A stretch of 64,000 bases of DNA. It comes from Martinezella rhizogenes. Lineage in GTDB: Bacteria; Pseudomonadota; Alphaproteobacteria; Rhizobiales; Rhizobiaceae. A program made the position numbers and the translations under genes. This document shows, one piece after another, positions 6,948-15,452 of the stretch (position 1 is the stretch's first letter; each line of letters opens with the position of its first letter). The stretch spans positions 220,367-284,366 of the forward strand of contig JAAMEZ010000002.1 of the NCBI GenBank assembly GCA_013322215.1. Reading direction: 5' to 3'. The notes beneath the pieces are model-generated. The model made no database searches. It was not told where the DNA came from and saw only the letters and a list, made by a program, of their open reading frames with translations.

Positions 6948-8057
6948 TCACAGGCTGAGGCGTAAGCGCTGCCGCAGCAGCATCCACAGGAAGAACGGAC
7001 CGCCGACGCCGGCAGTCAGAATTCCGATCGGCAGTTCGGCCGGGGAAACGATGGTGCGGGCAACGACATCGGCGATGACAAGCAGGGAGCCGCCGAGCAG
7101 TGCCGAGGCGGGCAGGAGGAAGCGATGGTCGGGGCCGATCACCATGCGCAGGATATGCGGCACGACGATGCCGACAAAGCCGATGCCGCCGCTGACGGCG
7201 ACCGAGGCGCCAACTGCCGCCGCAACGCTGATGATGGCGATATTCTTCAGCCGCTGCACTGATATCCCCATGTGGAAGGCGGTCGCCTCACCGAGTGTCA
7301 AGGCGTTCAGCCCGCGCGCCATGAAGGGAAGGGGCAGCAGCGAAAGGATGATGATCGGGCCGGCGCCCGCGACCTTGCCCCAGGTGGAGCCTGCCAGCGA
7401 GCCCATGCTCCAGAAGGTCAGGTCGCGCAATTGCCGATCGTCGGCCATGTAGATGAGGATCCCGGTCGCAGCGAGGGCAAGCGAACCGAGCGCGATGCCG
7501 GCCAGCAGCATGGTTGCTATGGATGTCTGCCCGTACCGGGTCGCGATCTTGTAAAGCAGTATCGTCGTCGCCAGACCGCCGATGAAGGCGGCGACGGGCA
7601 GAGCGAAGATGCCGAGGACATACGCTGCGGGGGCAAGCATGCCGCCGCCGAGGACGATCATGGAGACCGCGCCGAGGCTCGAGCCGGCGGAGACGCCGAT
7701 CAGGCCGGGATCGGCGAGCGGATTGCGGAAGAGGCCCTGCATGACCGCACCCGAAACTGCAAGCCCGCCGCCGATCAGGAAGCCGAGAACGGCGCGGGGC
7801 AGGCGGATATCGAAAATGACGATGCGGTCGCGGATGCTGAGGGTGCCTTCCGCGCCGCCGCTCACCATGCCCGCTATCACGTCGATGACCGAAGCATTCG
7901 ACGCGCCCGTCGTGATCGAGAAGAGAAAGGCGACTGCCGAAACCAAGACGAGACCGACGATGACGAGGATCGCAAGTGCGGTGCGATCCCCTTGGCGACG
8001 GCGTGCCGTGGTTTGCGACATCTGCTTCAGCCCTGCCATGGCATCGTTGAATGCCAC
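6948..8057 (-). CDS. hmuU: Hemin ABC transporter permease HmuU
   Basis: 369 residues, FecCD family with about ten membrane segments. The motif RLPRAVLGFLIGGGLAVSGA and the segment NPLADPGLIGVSAGSSLG are characteristic. It forms the channel dimer carrying hemin from HmuT into the cytoplasm. The N-terminal ~20 residues are hydrophilic, and the start could lie at M9 (MKQMSQ-like segment) instead. It starts one base after hmuT ends. Confidence 0.93.
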   Translation of the reverse strand: MAFNDAMAGLKQMSQTTARRRQGDRTALAILVIVGLVLVSAVAFLFSITTGASNASVIDVIAGMVSGGAEGTLSIRDRIVIFDIRLPRAVLGFLIGGGLAVSGAVMQGLFRNPLADPGLIGVSAGSSLGAVSMIVLGGGMLAPAAYVLGIFALPVAAFIGGLATTILLYKIATRYGQTSIATMLLAGIALGSLALAATGILIYMADDRQLRDLTFWSMGSLAGSTWGKVAGAGPIIILSLLPLPFMARGLNALTLGEATAFHMGISVQRLKNIAIISVAAAVGASVAVSGGIGFVGIVVPHILRMVIGPDHRFLLPASALLGGSLLVIADVVARTIVSPAELPIGILTAGVGGPFFLWMLLRQRLRLSL

Positions 8058-8058
8058 G

Positions 8059-8994
8059 TCAGCCTCCGTAGATTGCCGCGTTCAACTCGCGAATGGCGCT
8101 GGCCGTGCGTGGTCCAAAGCCGAGCAGATGCAGGCCGTCCATGCGCACGATCGCCTTGTGGCTCGCGGCCGGCGTCAGCGAAATGGCCGGTTGCTTGAGC
8201 AGGTCCTCGTTCGACATCGACAGCGGCCCTTCGCGATCCATGATCAGGATGACGTCGGGCTTGGCTTCGATGATCGCTTCGTCCGTCAGGGACTTGTAGC
8301 CGGAAAAGCCATTGATCGCGTTGATGGCGCCGGTAAGCTTGATGATGCCATCGGCGGCCGTATTGGTGCCTGAGGCCATGATCTTGCCATTCTGGTTGCT
8401 CAGTACGAAGAGCACGCGCTTGCGCTCGGCCTCCGGGCGCTTGGCGGAATCATTGATGGCCGCGTCGAGATCGGCCGCGACCTTGTCCTCCAAGGCCTTG
8501 GCCTTATCCGGCACGCCAAGCAGCGCGCCGACGATTTCGATCTTCTTTAGGATGCCGTCGCGATCATAGGTTTGTGGCACTGTCTCAAAAGGCAGGCTGG
8601 CATTGCGCAGCACAGCCAGAGCTTCCGGCGGGCCGGAGCCTTCGACGGCGATGATGGCGGTCGGATTGACGGCCAGGATGCCTTCCGGCGATAGCGCGCG
8701 CATATAGCCGACATCGGGAAGCTTGGTCGCTTCCTTTGGATAGAGGCTGGTGGAGTCACGGGCGATGAGTCGCTTTTCCTCGCCGAGTGCATAGACGATT
8801 TCGGTCACATCGCCGCCGATGGAGACGAGGCGCGAGGTATCTGGCGTCTTGGCAGTTTCGGCGGCGTGCGCGTGGCGCACGAAGCTGCCAAGGCCGGCGA
8901 TCGGATTGGTCGGAACGAGCGGAAGGGCCATCACCACCATGGTCAGGGCGACTTCCCAAGGCCTGATGCGCTTGAAGTTATTGAACATCGTCAT
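8059..8994 (-). CDS. hmuT: Hemin periplasmic binding protein HmuT
   Basis: 311 residues with an N-terminal export signal (hydrophobic stretch about 15-30, AHA-AE cleavage region near 44). The class III binding-protein fold follows, beginning RLVSIGGDVTEIVYALGEE, which is typical of hemin and cobalamin receptors. Tyr in DSTSLYP is a plausible heme ligand region. It delivers hemin to HmuU. It follows hmuS by 10 bp. Confidence 0.92.
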   Translation of the reverse strand: MTMFNNFKRIRPWEVALTMVVMALPLVPTNPIAGLGSFVRHAHAAETAKTPDTSRLVSIGGDVTEIVYALGEEKRLIARDSTSLYPKEATKLPDVGYMRALSPEGILAVNPTAIIAVEGSGPPEALAVLRNASLPFETVPQTYDRDGILKKIEIVGALLGVPDKAKALEDKVAADLDAAINDSAKRPEAERKRVLFVLSNQNGKIMASGTNTAADGIIKLTGAINAINGFSGYKSLTDEAIIEAKPDVILIMDREGPLSMSNEDLLKQPAISLTPAASHKAIVRMDGLHLLGFGPRTASAIRELNAAIYGG

Positions 8995-9004
8995 GGGCCA
9001 TCTC

Positions 9005-10060
9005 TTATGCAGCGACGCTGGTGCCGGCTCTCGTCAGGTTTTCCATGATGGCGCGCCAATCGGGGCGCTCATCGAAGCCTTCCTTCCGCTTGCCGAAGAA
9101 TTGGATGATCATTTCGCCCCTGGCGTTATAGGCCTCGAGCGAGGTGACGTGGCCGTCCTTGGTCGGCTTGCGCACAACCCATGCCTCGGCGATGTGGTCC
9201 TGACGCAGGTGCAGATGGAAGGTCGGGTCCATGACGTTGATCCAGGGACCCATGGTCTGCACGTTGAAGATCGGGCCGGAGTGGATCTGCACCGTGCCTT
9301 CATTGGCGACGAAGCACATGATCGGCAAGCCTTCGCGGACGCAGGCGTGCATCATCTCGGCGACAGCGCCGCCATCCAGCTTCCATGCGTAATCGTCGCC
9401 GACGGTGCGGATCGCGTCCTGACGGCCGATCTTCAGCTTTTTCAGCATGCCGAAGAATTCGTGCGTGTCGGTCATGCGGCTCCAGTGGTTGCGCAATTCG
9501 TCGCGGCTGACATCGCCATCGGTGGCGCCGTTGTCATATCCCGAGCGATCCTCGACGAATTCCTGCGACTGGTCGTCGATCCGCAGCTCGGCGACCATGG
9601 CATGATAGGCCTCGACGTTCGAGGCAGGGCGCAGGTGCACTTTGTGGACGGCATCGCCGGCCTTGTCGAAGAACTGCAGGCTCAGCCTCTTCTGATCGCC
9701 GTCGGTCTTGGTGACGGCAAAGCCATGAACCCAGCGCTTCGGGAAGATGCGCAGGTCGATGTTGTCGCCAAGCACGATCGCCGCCTGCGCGCCGAATTTC
9801 ATGTTCTCATAGACGCCGATCTTTTCATGCACGGCGCTTTCGTTGCGCGACAGGGCCATGATCTCGCCGAGCGAGGCGATCCGGTCGAGAAAACGCTCGA
9901 CGTTGGCGTCGATACGGATGGCCGAAATACCGACTTCGGCAGCGACGAGAGCCGCTTCGGAAATATTGAGGCGGGCCGCGATGTCGCGCTCGCGCATCTT
10001 CGGGTTCTCGGCGCGGAAAGCGCGGATTTCGGCGGGGGTCGGTCGGGTCGTCTCAGTCAT
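9005..10060 (-). CDS. hmuS: Hemin transport/degradation protein HmuS
   Basis: 351 residues, the normal HemS/ChuS/HmuS length, with two similar halves of about 170 residues. The N-terminal segment ENPKMRERDIAARLNISEAAL is the family signature. HmuS binds heme in the cytoplasm and acts as heme chaperone or degrading enzyme. It lies between hmuP and hmuT, as in other rhizobia. Confidence 0.94.
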   Translation of the reverse strand: MTETTRPTPAEIRAFRAENPKMRERDIAARLNISEAALVAAEVGISAIRIDANVERFLDRIASLGEIMALSRNESAVHEKIGVYENMKFGAQAAIVLGDNIDLRIFPKRWVHGFAVTKTDGDQKRLSLQFFDKAGDAVHKVHLRPASNVEAYHAMVAELRIDDQSQEFVEDRSGYDNGATDGDVSRDELRNHWSRMTDTHEFFGMLKKLKIGRQDAIRTVGDDYAWKLDGGAVAEMMHACVREGLPIMCFVANEGTVQIHSGPIFNVQTMGPWINVMDPTFHLHLRQDHIAEAWVVRKPTKDGHVTSLEAYNARGEMIIQFFGKRKEGFDERPDWRAIMENLTRAGTSVAA

Positions 10061-10069
10061 CTGTCATGC

Positions 10070-10270
10070 CTATTTGTTGAGTATCAGCTTGCCTTGGCGC
10101 GTAATCTTCAAGCGGTAGATAACGCCCTCATGCTTGATCATGATTTCGGTCTGGCCCCGGAAAATATCCGTGCTGTCGACAATTCTTACCTGCGGTGCAG
10201 CCGTGTATTGCTCCGGCGGCGTTGGGGTCTTCTCAGCAATCATCCTGTTTAGTTTTGCCTGAAAATTCAT
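10070..10270 (-). CDS. hmuP: Hemin uptake protein HmuP
   Basis: 66 residues ending in the hallmark YRLKITRQGKLILNK. In Bradyrhizobium, HmuP acts with Irr as a co-activator of heme uptake genes. It is the first gene of the leftward operon. The promoter region, with an iron box at 10305-10319, is shared with the divergent gene at 10437. Confidence 0.92.
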   Translation of the reverse strand: MNFQAKLNRMIAEKTPTPPEQYTAAPQVRIVDSTDIFRGQTEIMIKHEGVIYRLKITRQGKLILNK

Positions 10271-10304
10271 CGGGGGCCGAACCGTTGTGCGGCCAAATTT
10301 ATCT

Positions 10305-10319
10305 TGACTCTCATACTCA
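10305..10319. promoter_or_regulatory. Iron-responsive operator (IRO box, TGA-N9-TCA), RirA-type
   Basis: TGA (10305-10307), nine bases, TCA (10317-10319). This matches the IRO motif described for RirA-controlled genes in Rhizobium. It sits between hmuP and the divergent secreted-protein/tonB pair and could repress both when iron is plentiful. The motif is short, so context carries much of the weight. Confidence 0.6.
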
Positions 10320-10436
10320 TGGTTTCATAAAGACGCAATAGGAGACCTATAAAGTCAAGTTTAAAAATTTCGACGGTATACGCCACCACCTTTGGCTGGG
10401 AAAGCGCACGTCAAAACATATTCAGGAGACAAGTCG

Positions 10437-10904
10437 ATGCTGACGAAAACGATCTTGGCGCTCGCCGCTTCGGGGCTGTTTGCTACGGCATCTTGTGTTC
10501 CTGCCGTTGCCCAGGATGCGAATGCGACAGCCGCGCCTGCCTCAGCGGCTCCGGTCGCCGCACACAAGCTGAATGTCGAGCTCAACGCCCTGGCCCCGTC
10601 CCAGAAGGGATGCATGATGACCTTCGTTGCCGAAAACGACATGGCGACGCCGATCAACAAGATCTCCTTCGAGCTTGCCTTCTTCAACGACAAGAACGCC
10701 GTCGATCGCGTCACCGTTCTCGATTTCCGCGACCTGCCGCTCGGCAAGAAGCGGGTGCGGCAATTCGACATGCCGGGTGTCAAGTGCGAAACGGTCTCCC
10801 GCATCATCATCAACGATACGCCGGTCTGCGACGGCCCGGCAGCGGGCGAGTGCAAGGCCGCGTTGACGACCCGCTCGCAGATCTCAGTTCCTTTCGAGGG
10901 CTGA
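10437..10904 (+). CDS. Conserved secreted protein of unknown function, upstream of tonB
   Basis: 155 residues. There is a clear signal peptide (hydrophobic LALAASGLFATASCVPAVA, cleavage near AQDA at about 25), then an Ala-rich linker and a compact domain with several cysteines (KGCMMTF, VKCE, PVCDG, GECKA) that probably form disulfides in the periplasm. AGGAGA lies 8 bases before the ATG; the frame extends upstream but without support. It is followed directly by tonB and shares the iron-box region with hmuP, which suggests a role in TonB-dependent iron or heme uptake. I do not recognise a named family. Confidence 0.8.
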   Translation: MLTKTILALAASGLFATASCVPAVAQDANATAAPASAAPVAAHKLNVELNALAPSQKGCMMTFVAENDMATPINKISFELAFFNDKNAVDRVTVLDFRDLPLGKKRVRQFDMPGVKCETVSRIIINDTPVCDGPAAGECKAALTTRSQISVPFEG

Positions 10905-10908
10905 TGTG

Positions 10909-12159
10909 ATGGCAATGCGCTCGGCGAAAGTTTCCATCGAACGCCGCGCAGATGGCGTCATGAATGACAACTATCCGAGCGTACTGCCCGGCCACGAACT
11001 GACCGGCCTCGAGGGTGTCCCGCGACCGCCGGCGGGTGAGACTGTGATGCATTACAGTCGGTTTACCGAGATCAGTTCTTTTCCGGATCATCCAGCGGAG
11101 CCTGTCGCCGCCGAGGCAACCGAGCCGTTGCCCATGGATGCGCTCCCCGAAAGGTCGTATCGGGCCGTTTCGGGTCATGGAACGCCGCTTCTCTTTTCTG
11201 GCCTGGGCTCATGCCTGTTCCATGCCGCTGTCGTTGCAGCATTGTTGTTCACTTTCGTTGCTACGCCACAAGATGCACAGGAAGAGGCCGGCGATACCGT
11301 CAGCGTTATCATGATCGGCAATTCCGATACCGATCAGATGGCTGTGGGTGAGGAAACCCCGCAGACTGAGCCAGAACAGGTGACCGCCGAAGCCGTGCAG
11401 CCGCAGACGGTGCAACCGACCGAAATTACGCCCGAACAAGCACAGCCGCCGCAGCCGGATGTCGTCCAGCCGCAGGAAGTGGAAACGCAGCAGGTGCAAA
11501 CTGCGGAACCTGTCCAGCCTGTCGAGCAGACACAGCCCACGGTTGTCGCACCCGAGCAGCCGCAGATTTTGGCGACACAGGCGCCGGCCGAGACGACCGT
11601 CGTCCAGCAGGCCGAACCGGTGCAGCCCGTGGAGAACGAGGTCGCCGAAGCTCAGCCGACAGAGCCCCCACCGGAGGTCGTGGCGCCGGTCGAGAAGCCG
11701 AAGCCGGTTGAGCGGCGGAAGGAAGTCAAGAAGCCTGTCGCAAAGGTCGCGAAGGTAAAGTCTGGATCACGCGGCGAAAGCCAGGAGAATTCGAAGAAGG
11801 GCTCTGTCGACGGGACCGAAACGGCGCAATCCGATAATAATTCACAGGCTAATGCTCGTCGGACCGGTGCAGGTAGTGCTGCCGTCGCCAATTATCCGGG
11901 CAAGGTGCAGTCGCGTATCCGGCGGGCTGTGCGTCTCTCATCCAAATACGAACCTGGCATTACCGTGCGTGTGCGCCTCACCATTGGTTCGAGCGGGGAT
12001 CTGACCTCCCTGTCTATTGCGCGGAGTTCAGGTTTTCCGGAGTTGGACGAAGCAGTCACGAGCGGTATCCGCCGGGCAGCACCGTTTCCGCCGTTGCCTC
12101 CGGAATGGGGTAAGCCGAGTTGGTCTTTTACTCAAGAAGTGCAAGTGACCGGGCGATAG
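10909..12159 (+). CDS. tonB: TonB energy-transducing protein
   Basis: About 416 residues. A cytoplasmic N-terminal tail of roughly 90 residues precedes one membrane helix (CLFHAAVVAALLFTFVA, about 100-117). A long periplasmic spacer very rich in Pro, Glu, Gln and Val follows, then a Lys-rich patch and the C-terminal TonB domain (NYPGKVQSRIRRAV to the end). TonB links the proton-motive force to outer-membrane receptors such as heme receptors. Starts are possible at GTG 10906, ATG 10909, ATG 10915 or ATG 10960; 10909 follows GAGGG at a good distance. No outer-membrane heme receptor gene is present in this window. Confidence 0.88.
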   Translation: MAMRSAKVSIERRADGVMNDNYPSVLPGHELTGLEGVPRPPAGETVMHYSRFTEISSFPDHPAEPVAAEATEPLPMDALPERSYRAVSGHGTPLLFSGLGSCLFHAAVVAALLFTFVATPQDAQEEAGDTVSVIMIGNSDTDQMAVGEETPQTEPEQVTAEAVQPQTVQPTEITPEQAQPPQPDVVQPQEVETQQVQTAEPVQPVEQTQPTVVAPEQPQILATQAPAETTVVQQAEPVQPVENEVAEAQPTEPPPEVVAPVEKPKPVERRKEVKKPVAKVAKVKSGSRGESQENSKKGSVDGTETAQSDNNSQANARRTGAGSAAVANYPGKVQSRIRRAVRLSSKYEPGITVRVRLTIGSSGDLTSLSIARSSGFPELDEAVTSGIRRAAPFPPLPPEWGKPSWSFTQEVQVTGR

Positions 12160-12252
12160 GTCTTGCGGGCAGTCGGTCGAGGGTCACTTCAGATACCGTT
12201 TGCCGGCTCTGGAAGGGGCAAATGCCAAACATCTGTCGGGTGTTTTAAAATA

Positions 12253-12267
12253 TGATAAAAATTCTCA
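12253..12267. promoter_or_regulatory. Second IRO-type box (TGA-N9-TCA)
   Basis: TGA (12253-12255), nine AT-rich bases, TCA (12265-12267). It lies 94 bp upstream of the DUF2325 gene in a 200-bp AT-rich intergenic region. It suggests RirA control of the operon that ends with the heme monooxygenase gene. Confidence 0.5.
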
Positions 12268-12360
12268 ACTTTATACTTTACTCCAAAACTCATGTTTACT
12301 AAAGTTGCCTCGCGCTCGATGGAATCGAGTGCGCAAGAGCAACCAGCAAATGGGTGATGC

Positions 12361-12759
12361 ATGGCGCGTAAGGGGAAGAAGGATTTTGGCCGCGAGAGCC
12401 GCGAAGCGCAGACAACGGCGCAGGTTTCCGGCAAATCCACTCTCGATGTGCGCAGCTTCCTCTATGTGGGCGGTCGCGATTGCCAGGTGGCGCATCTGCG
12501 CCAGATCGCCAGTAATTTTGGCGCCGAACTGATCCATCACGATGGCGGTCTGCGCGAGGCGGTTTCGCGCATCGATACCGTTTTGCCATCGGTCGATTGC
12601 GTCTTCTGCCCGATCGATTGCATCAGCCATGATGCGTGCCTGCGGGTGAAGACGGGCTGTAAGAAGTTTGGCAAGGCCTTCATTCCCTTGCGCAATGGCA
12701 GCAAGTCCAGCCTCGAGCGGGCGCTGCAGACCATGAAAGAACGAGACGCTTCAAGATGA
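12361..12759 (+). CDS. DUF2325 domain protein
   Basis: 132 residues. After a basic N-terminal stretch of about 30 residues, a DUF2325 domain starts at VRSFLYVGGRDCQVAHLRQI and continues with HHDGGL. Cysteines in VDCVFCPIDCISHDACLRVK and GCKKFG could bind a metal or sense redox state. The function of DUF2325 is not established. It overlaps the next gene by 4 bp and lies downstream of a putative IRO box. That context points to iron or heme response (inference). Confidence 0.85.
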   Translation: MARKGKKDFGRESREAQTTAQVSGKSTLDVRSFLYVGGRDCQVAHLRQIASNFGAELIHHDGGLREAVSRIDTVLPSVDCVFCPIDCISHDACLRVKTGCKKFGKAFIPLRNGSKSSLERALQTMKERDASR

Positions 12760-13034
12760 TCGATAGTGGCCCTGACGGGTTTATGCTGATCGGCCTGCAC
12801 AAGCTGGCCGCACAGAATGGCGATGGGCTCGTGCCCGAACTCTACGAATTGCTGATGCGCCGCGCCGAAGAGCAGCGACGCGCGGCGAATGTCGCGACAT
12901 TTCCTGCCTGGAAGACGCGGCAGCCTGGAGAGGCGCCGGATCAACCCTTGGACGAAGCAAGCCGCGATGGCGTGAATGTCATTGCCTTTGCGCCTGACGT
13001 GGATAAGACTGTCACCCGCCGCAAGAAGGTCTGA
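12756..13034 (+). CDS. Small protein of unknown function in the DUF2325 operon
   Basis: 92 residues, no membrane segment. The N-terminal ~45 residues look helical (LHKLAAQNGDGLVPELYELLM, then RRAEEQRR); the rest is polar and probably flexible. The ATG overlaps the DUF2325 stop (ATGA), which indicates translational coupling. A start at ATG 12783 is also possible. I do not recognise a family. Confidence 0.72.
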   Translation: MIDSGPDGFMLIGLHKLAAQNGDGLVPELYELLMRRAEEQRRAANVATFPAWKTRQPGEAPDQPLDEASRDGVNVIAFAPDVDKTVTRRKKV

Positions 13035-13052
13035 TCGTCGAACGAGGTTGCC

Positions 13053-13367
13053 ATGTACATCGCCATGAACCGCTTCAAGGTCGTCATCGGTTTGGAGGGC
13101 GAATTCGAAGAGGTGTGGAGAGGGCGGGACTCACGGCTGTCGGACGTGCCCGGCTTTCTCGAGTTCCGACTGTTGCGCGGCAAGGCGAATGTCGAGGAGG
13201 GCTATACGCTGTTTTCCTCGCACACGATCTGGCACAGCGAAGATGCTTTCATCGACTGGACGAAATCCGAGCATTTTCGCGCGGCGCATCGCAATGCCGG
13301 CGACAACAAGCGGCTCTATTGGGGGCCGCCGCAATTCGAAGGCTTTGCGGTCGTTCCCGGCATTTGA
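13053..13367 (+). CDS. hmuQ: IsdG-type heme-degrading monooxygenase (HmuQ/HmuD-like)
   Basis: 104 residues, the expected length for an antibiotic-biosynthesis-monooxygenase-fold enzyme. The IsdG catalytic triad is recognisable: Asn6 in MYIAMNRF, Trp69 in IDWTKSEHF and His79 in RAAHRNA; the ten-residue Trp-His spacing equals that in IsdG. It would open the heme ring with release of iron in the cytoplasm, completing the uptake route encoded upstream. It is the third gene of the putatively RirA-controlled operon, 18 bp after the previous gene. Confidence 0.85.
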   Translation: MYIAMNRFKVVIGLEGEFEEVWRGRDSRLSDVPGFLEFRLLRGKANVEEGYTLFSSHTIWHSEDAFIDWTKSEHFRAAHRNAGDNKRLYWGPPQFEGFAVVPGI

Positions 13368-13408
13368 GCCGGGATTGTCACCGATATAAGTGCCCCTGAG
13401 GGCTGGCG

Positions 13409-13786
13409 TCACGCCTTTGCCGGGCTCGTCCTGAAGAAGGCGCCGAGCGCTATCACGGCCCAGCCGGCGATCATGCCCATTCCGCCTGTCGGGGCGGCCA
13501 TCGGAAACAGCGAGCTTCCGCCGAAATGCCTGCTGATGAGATCGCCGGCGAAAATCAGCGTTCCCAATCCCAATAGGACGGCAGCGATCGGCGCAATGCG
13601 GATGCGGTCGTAGCCGGCGTAGAGTGCCAAGAGGGCAGGGGCGTGGGCGAGGCTCATGGTCGAGGCCGCGCCGAGGAAATGCGTGTCGCCGCCATGGGTC
13701 GCGGCCGCGGCTAGCGCAACGCCACTGGCGCCGAGGATTCCAGCGATAAACAGGGTGGCCGGACGGATTATGGTGCCGATGGTCAT
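13409..13786 (-). CDS. DUF423 family membrane protein
   Basis: 125 residues with four predicted membrane helices. The segment SGVALAAAATHG followed later by ALLALYAGY is typical of DUF423/YgdD proteins. Function is unknown. The true start is the ATG at 13786, because the longer upstream frame overlaps the truncated hemoglobin gene and is not hydrophobic. It lies 7 bp after that gene and is probably in one operon with it. Confidence 0.85.
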   Translation of the reverse strand: MTIGTIIRPATLFIAGILGASGVALAAAATHGGDTHFLGAASTMSLAHAPALLALYAGYDRIRIAPIAAVLLGLGTLIFAGDLISRHFGGSSLFPMAAPTGGMGMIAGWAVIALGAFFRTSPAKA

Positions 13787-13793
13787 ATCTTCC

Positions 13794-14183
13794 TCATTCC
13801 CTGTTTTGCATGTGAAAGGCCAGACGTTCGACCGGCTCCCAGATGATGGCCCGCAGTTTTTCGTTCTCGATGGTTTCGTCCATGGCGCGGCGGAAGCATA
13901 GCAGCCATTCGTCGCGCTCTTTCGGGCCGATGGCGGCAACGAAGTGACGGCTGCGTAGGCGCGGATGGCCGCGCTTCTCGATATAGAGCTGCGGCCCGCC
14001 GAGATAGCCGGTCAGATATTCGTAGAATTTCTCCTGCGAACCTTCGAGGCTTGGCGGGTGCACGGCGCGGCAATTGGCTGCTTCAGGCAAAGTATCCATC
14101 AGCTCGTAAAAGCGTGATGTCAGCGCTCGCACGGTTCGGTCGCCGCCGATCGCTTCGTAAAGTGTGATGGTTTCTTCGCTCAA
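13794..14183 (-). CDS. Group II truncated hemoglobin
   Basis: 129 residues. The start TLYEAIGGDRTVRALTSRFYELM and the later RHPRLRSRH-like segment (GHPRLRSRHFVAAIG), with the proximal His in the F region, fit trHb group II. Trp in EWLLCFRRAMDE is the conserved distal Trp-G8. Such proteins bind O2 or NO in the cytoplasm and are linked to NO or peroxide detoxification. It overlaps no other gene and precedes the DUF423 gene. Confidence 0.88.
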   Translation of the reverse strand: MSEETITLYEAIGGDRTVRALTSRFYELMDTLPEAANCRAVHPPSLEGSQEKFYEYLTGYLGGPQLYIEKRGHPRLRSRHFVAAIGPKERDEWLLCFRRAMDETIENEKLRAIIWEPVERLAFHMQNRE

Positions 14184-14273
14184 GCCCCAGCCCCTGTTTG
14201 CGATGTCCTACATGGCAACTCACGGGCGATGCCGCAACCGTCGGAATGGCCGGTGCGGCGTTTCGGCGCTGCT

Positions 14274-15344
14274 TTATTTCGTGGTTGTCAGCTGGAACGC
14301 GTCGCTTTCGCCGGGGATGAGCTCGAGCGGCCACACCGTTTGGCGCGACTTCCTGGGATATTCATGGCTATAAGCGGGCATGCTGGAGAGCAGGATTTCC
14401 GCCAGTTCGACGCCAAGGTCGTGCAGCGACGTGCGGAAACAGGTCAGCGCCGGTTGCAGGAATTTGGCGCGCGGCGCCTCGCGAAAGCTGACGACGGCTA
14501 TGTCGCGGCCTGGAATGATGCCGGATTCCATCACGCGCCGATAAAGGCCGATCGCCATCAATTCGTAGATCAGGATCACGGCCGTCGGTCTGTCTTCGAG
14601 GCGCAACAACTCGTCTGCGACCTGATAGCCGCCCTGCTCGCTCGATTTGGCGCGAATGACGAGGGCGGGATCGTAGGCGATGCCGTGTCGTTCCAGCGCC
14701 CGGCGATAGCCCTCCACGAAGATGACGCCGAGATTGATGTCGCTCGCTGGCGCGCTGATGGCGATGCGGCGATGCCCATGCGCCACGAGCCGATCGACGG
14801 CGCAATTGACGACGCCGTCGAAATCCAGATCGGCCCAAGGGTGCTGCGCGCCCGAAAGGCTACGGCCAAGCGCTGCGAAGGGGATCTTCGCCTTGGCGAG
14901 CAGATCGAAGCGTTTGTCGACGCGCTGCGTCTCCGAAATGATCATCGCATCGGCGATGCGCCGCGCCACCATGCGCTTCAGATACTCATAAGGGTCTTCC
15001 TCATGCGGGCAGGGGAGCATGATCAGATCGAGATTGTGGCGTGAGAACACGCTCTGCAGCCCACCTGTCACGGTCAGAAAGAAATTGTCGCTGTTTTCAA
15101 CCGTTTCCCTGCTGGACTGGATCATCAGGCCGATGACATTCGTCGTGCCCTGCCGCAGGCTGCGTCCCGATTGGTTCGCGACATAGCCCAATTGTTCGGC
15201 GGCGGCGAGCACGCGCTTGCGGGTCTCCTCGTTGACATCAGGCTTGCCGTTCAACGCGCGTGATACTGTGCCGATCGAGATATCGAGATGCTCGGCAAGC
15301 TGACGAATTCCCTTCATCGGCCGCGGTTTTCCTCCATGCGCCAT
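14274..15344 (-). CDS. LacI-family transcriptional regulator
   Basis: 356 residues. The helix-turn-helix IRQLAEHLDISIGTVSRALNG lies near the N-terminus, followed by the hinge helix region and a periplasmic-binding-protein-like sensor domain (VIGLMIQSSRE onward). Both ATG 15344 (AGGAGG upstream) and ATG 15317 (GGAGG upstream) are possible; the second starts exactly at the HTH. It is divergent from a sugar-type operon, with a perfect operator palindrome between them at 15394-15407. It probably represses that operon and itself until an inducer sugar binds. Confidence 0.9.
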   Translation of the reverse strand: MAHGGKPRPMKGIRQLAEHLDISIGTVSRALNGKPDVNEETRKRVLAAAEQLGYVANQSGRSLRQGTTNVIGLMIQSSRETVENSDNFFLTVTGGLQSVFSRHNLDLIMLPCPHEEDPYEYLKRMVARRIADAMIISETQRVDKRFDLLAKAKIPFAALGRSLSGAQHPWADLDFDGVVNCAVDRLVAHGHRRIAISAPASDINLGVIFVEGYRRALERHGIAYDPALVIRAKSSEQGGYQVADELLRLEDRPTAVILIYELMAIGLYRRVMESGIIPGRDIAVVSFREAPRAKFLQPALTCFRTSLHDLGVELAEILLSSMPAYSHEYPRKSRQTVWPLELIPGESDAFQLTTTK

Positions 15345-15363
15345 TTTCCGTAGTCCTCCTCTA

Positions 15364-15407
15364 TTGACACAGGAAAATCTTTTCGCATAGTATCGTAAAC
15401 GTTTACG
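15364..15407 (+). promoter_or_regulatory. Promoter with LacI-type operator palindrome
   Basis: TTGACA at 15364-15369 and TAGTAT at 15388-15393 (spacer 18) form a plausible sigma-70 promoter. Directly after it lies the perfect 14-bp palindrome CGTAAACGTTTACG (15394-15407), a typical LacI-family operator with central CG. Repressor bound there would block transcription start. Confidence 0.8.
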
Positions 15408-15452
15408 GAGCGCGTGTCATGAGGGGTAATGCACCGCCCGCTGGAGGACATC

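Noticed and set aside
8819..10252. 477-codon + strand frame over hmuS
   Set aside because: Antisense to a well-supported hmuS gene; no family features.
14229..15044. 271-codon + strand frame over the LacI gene
   Set aside because: Antisense shadow; the LacI reading has HTH and sensor domain.
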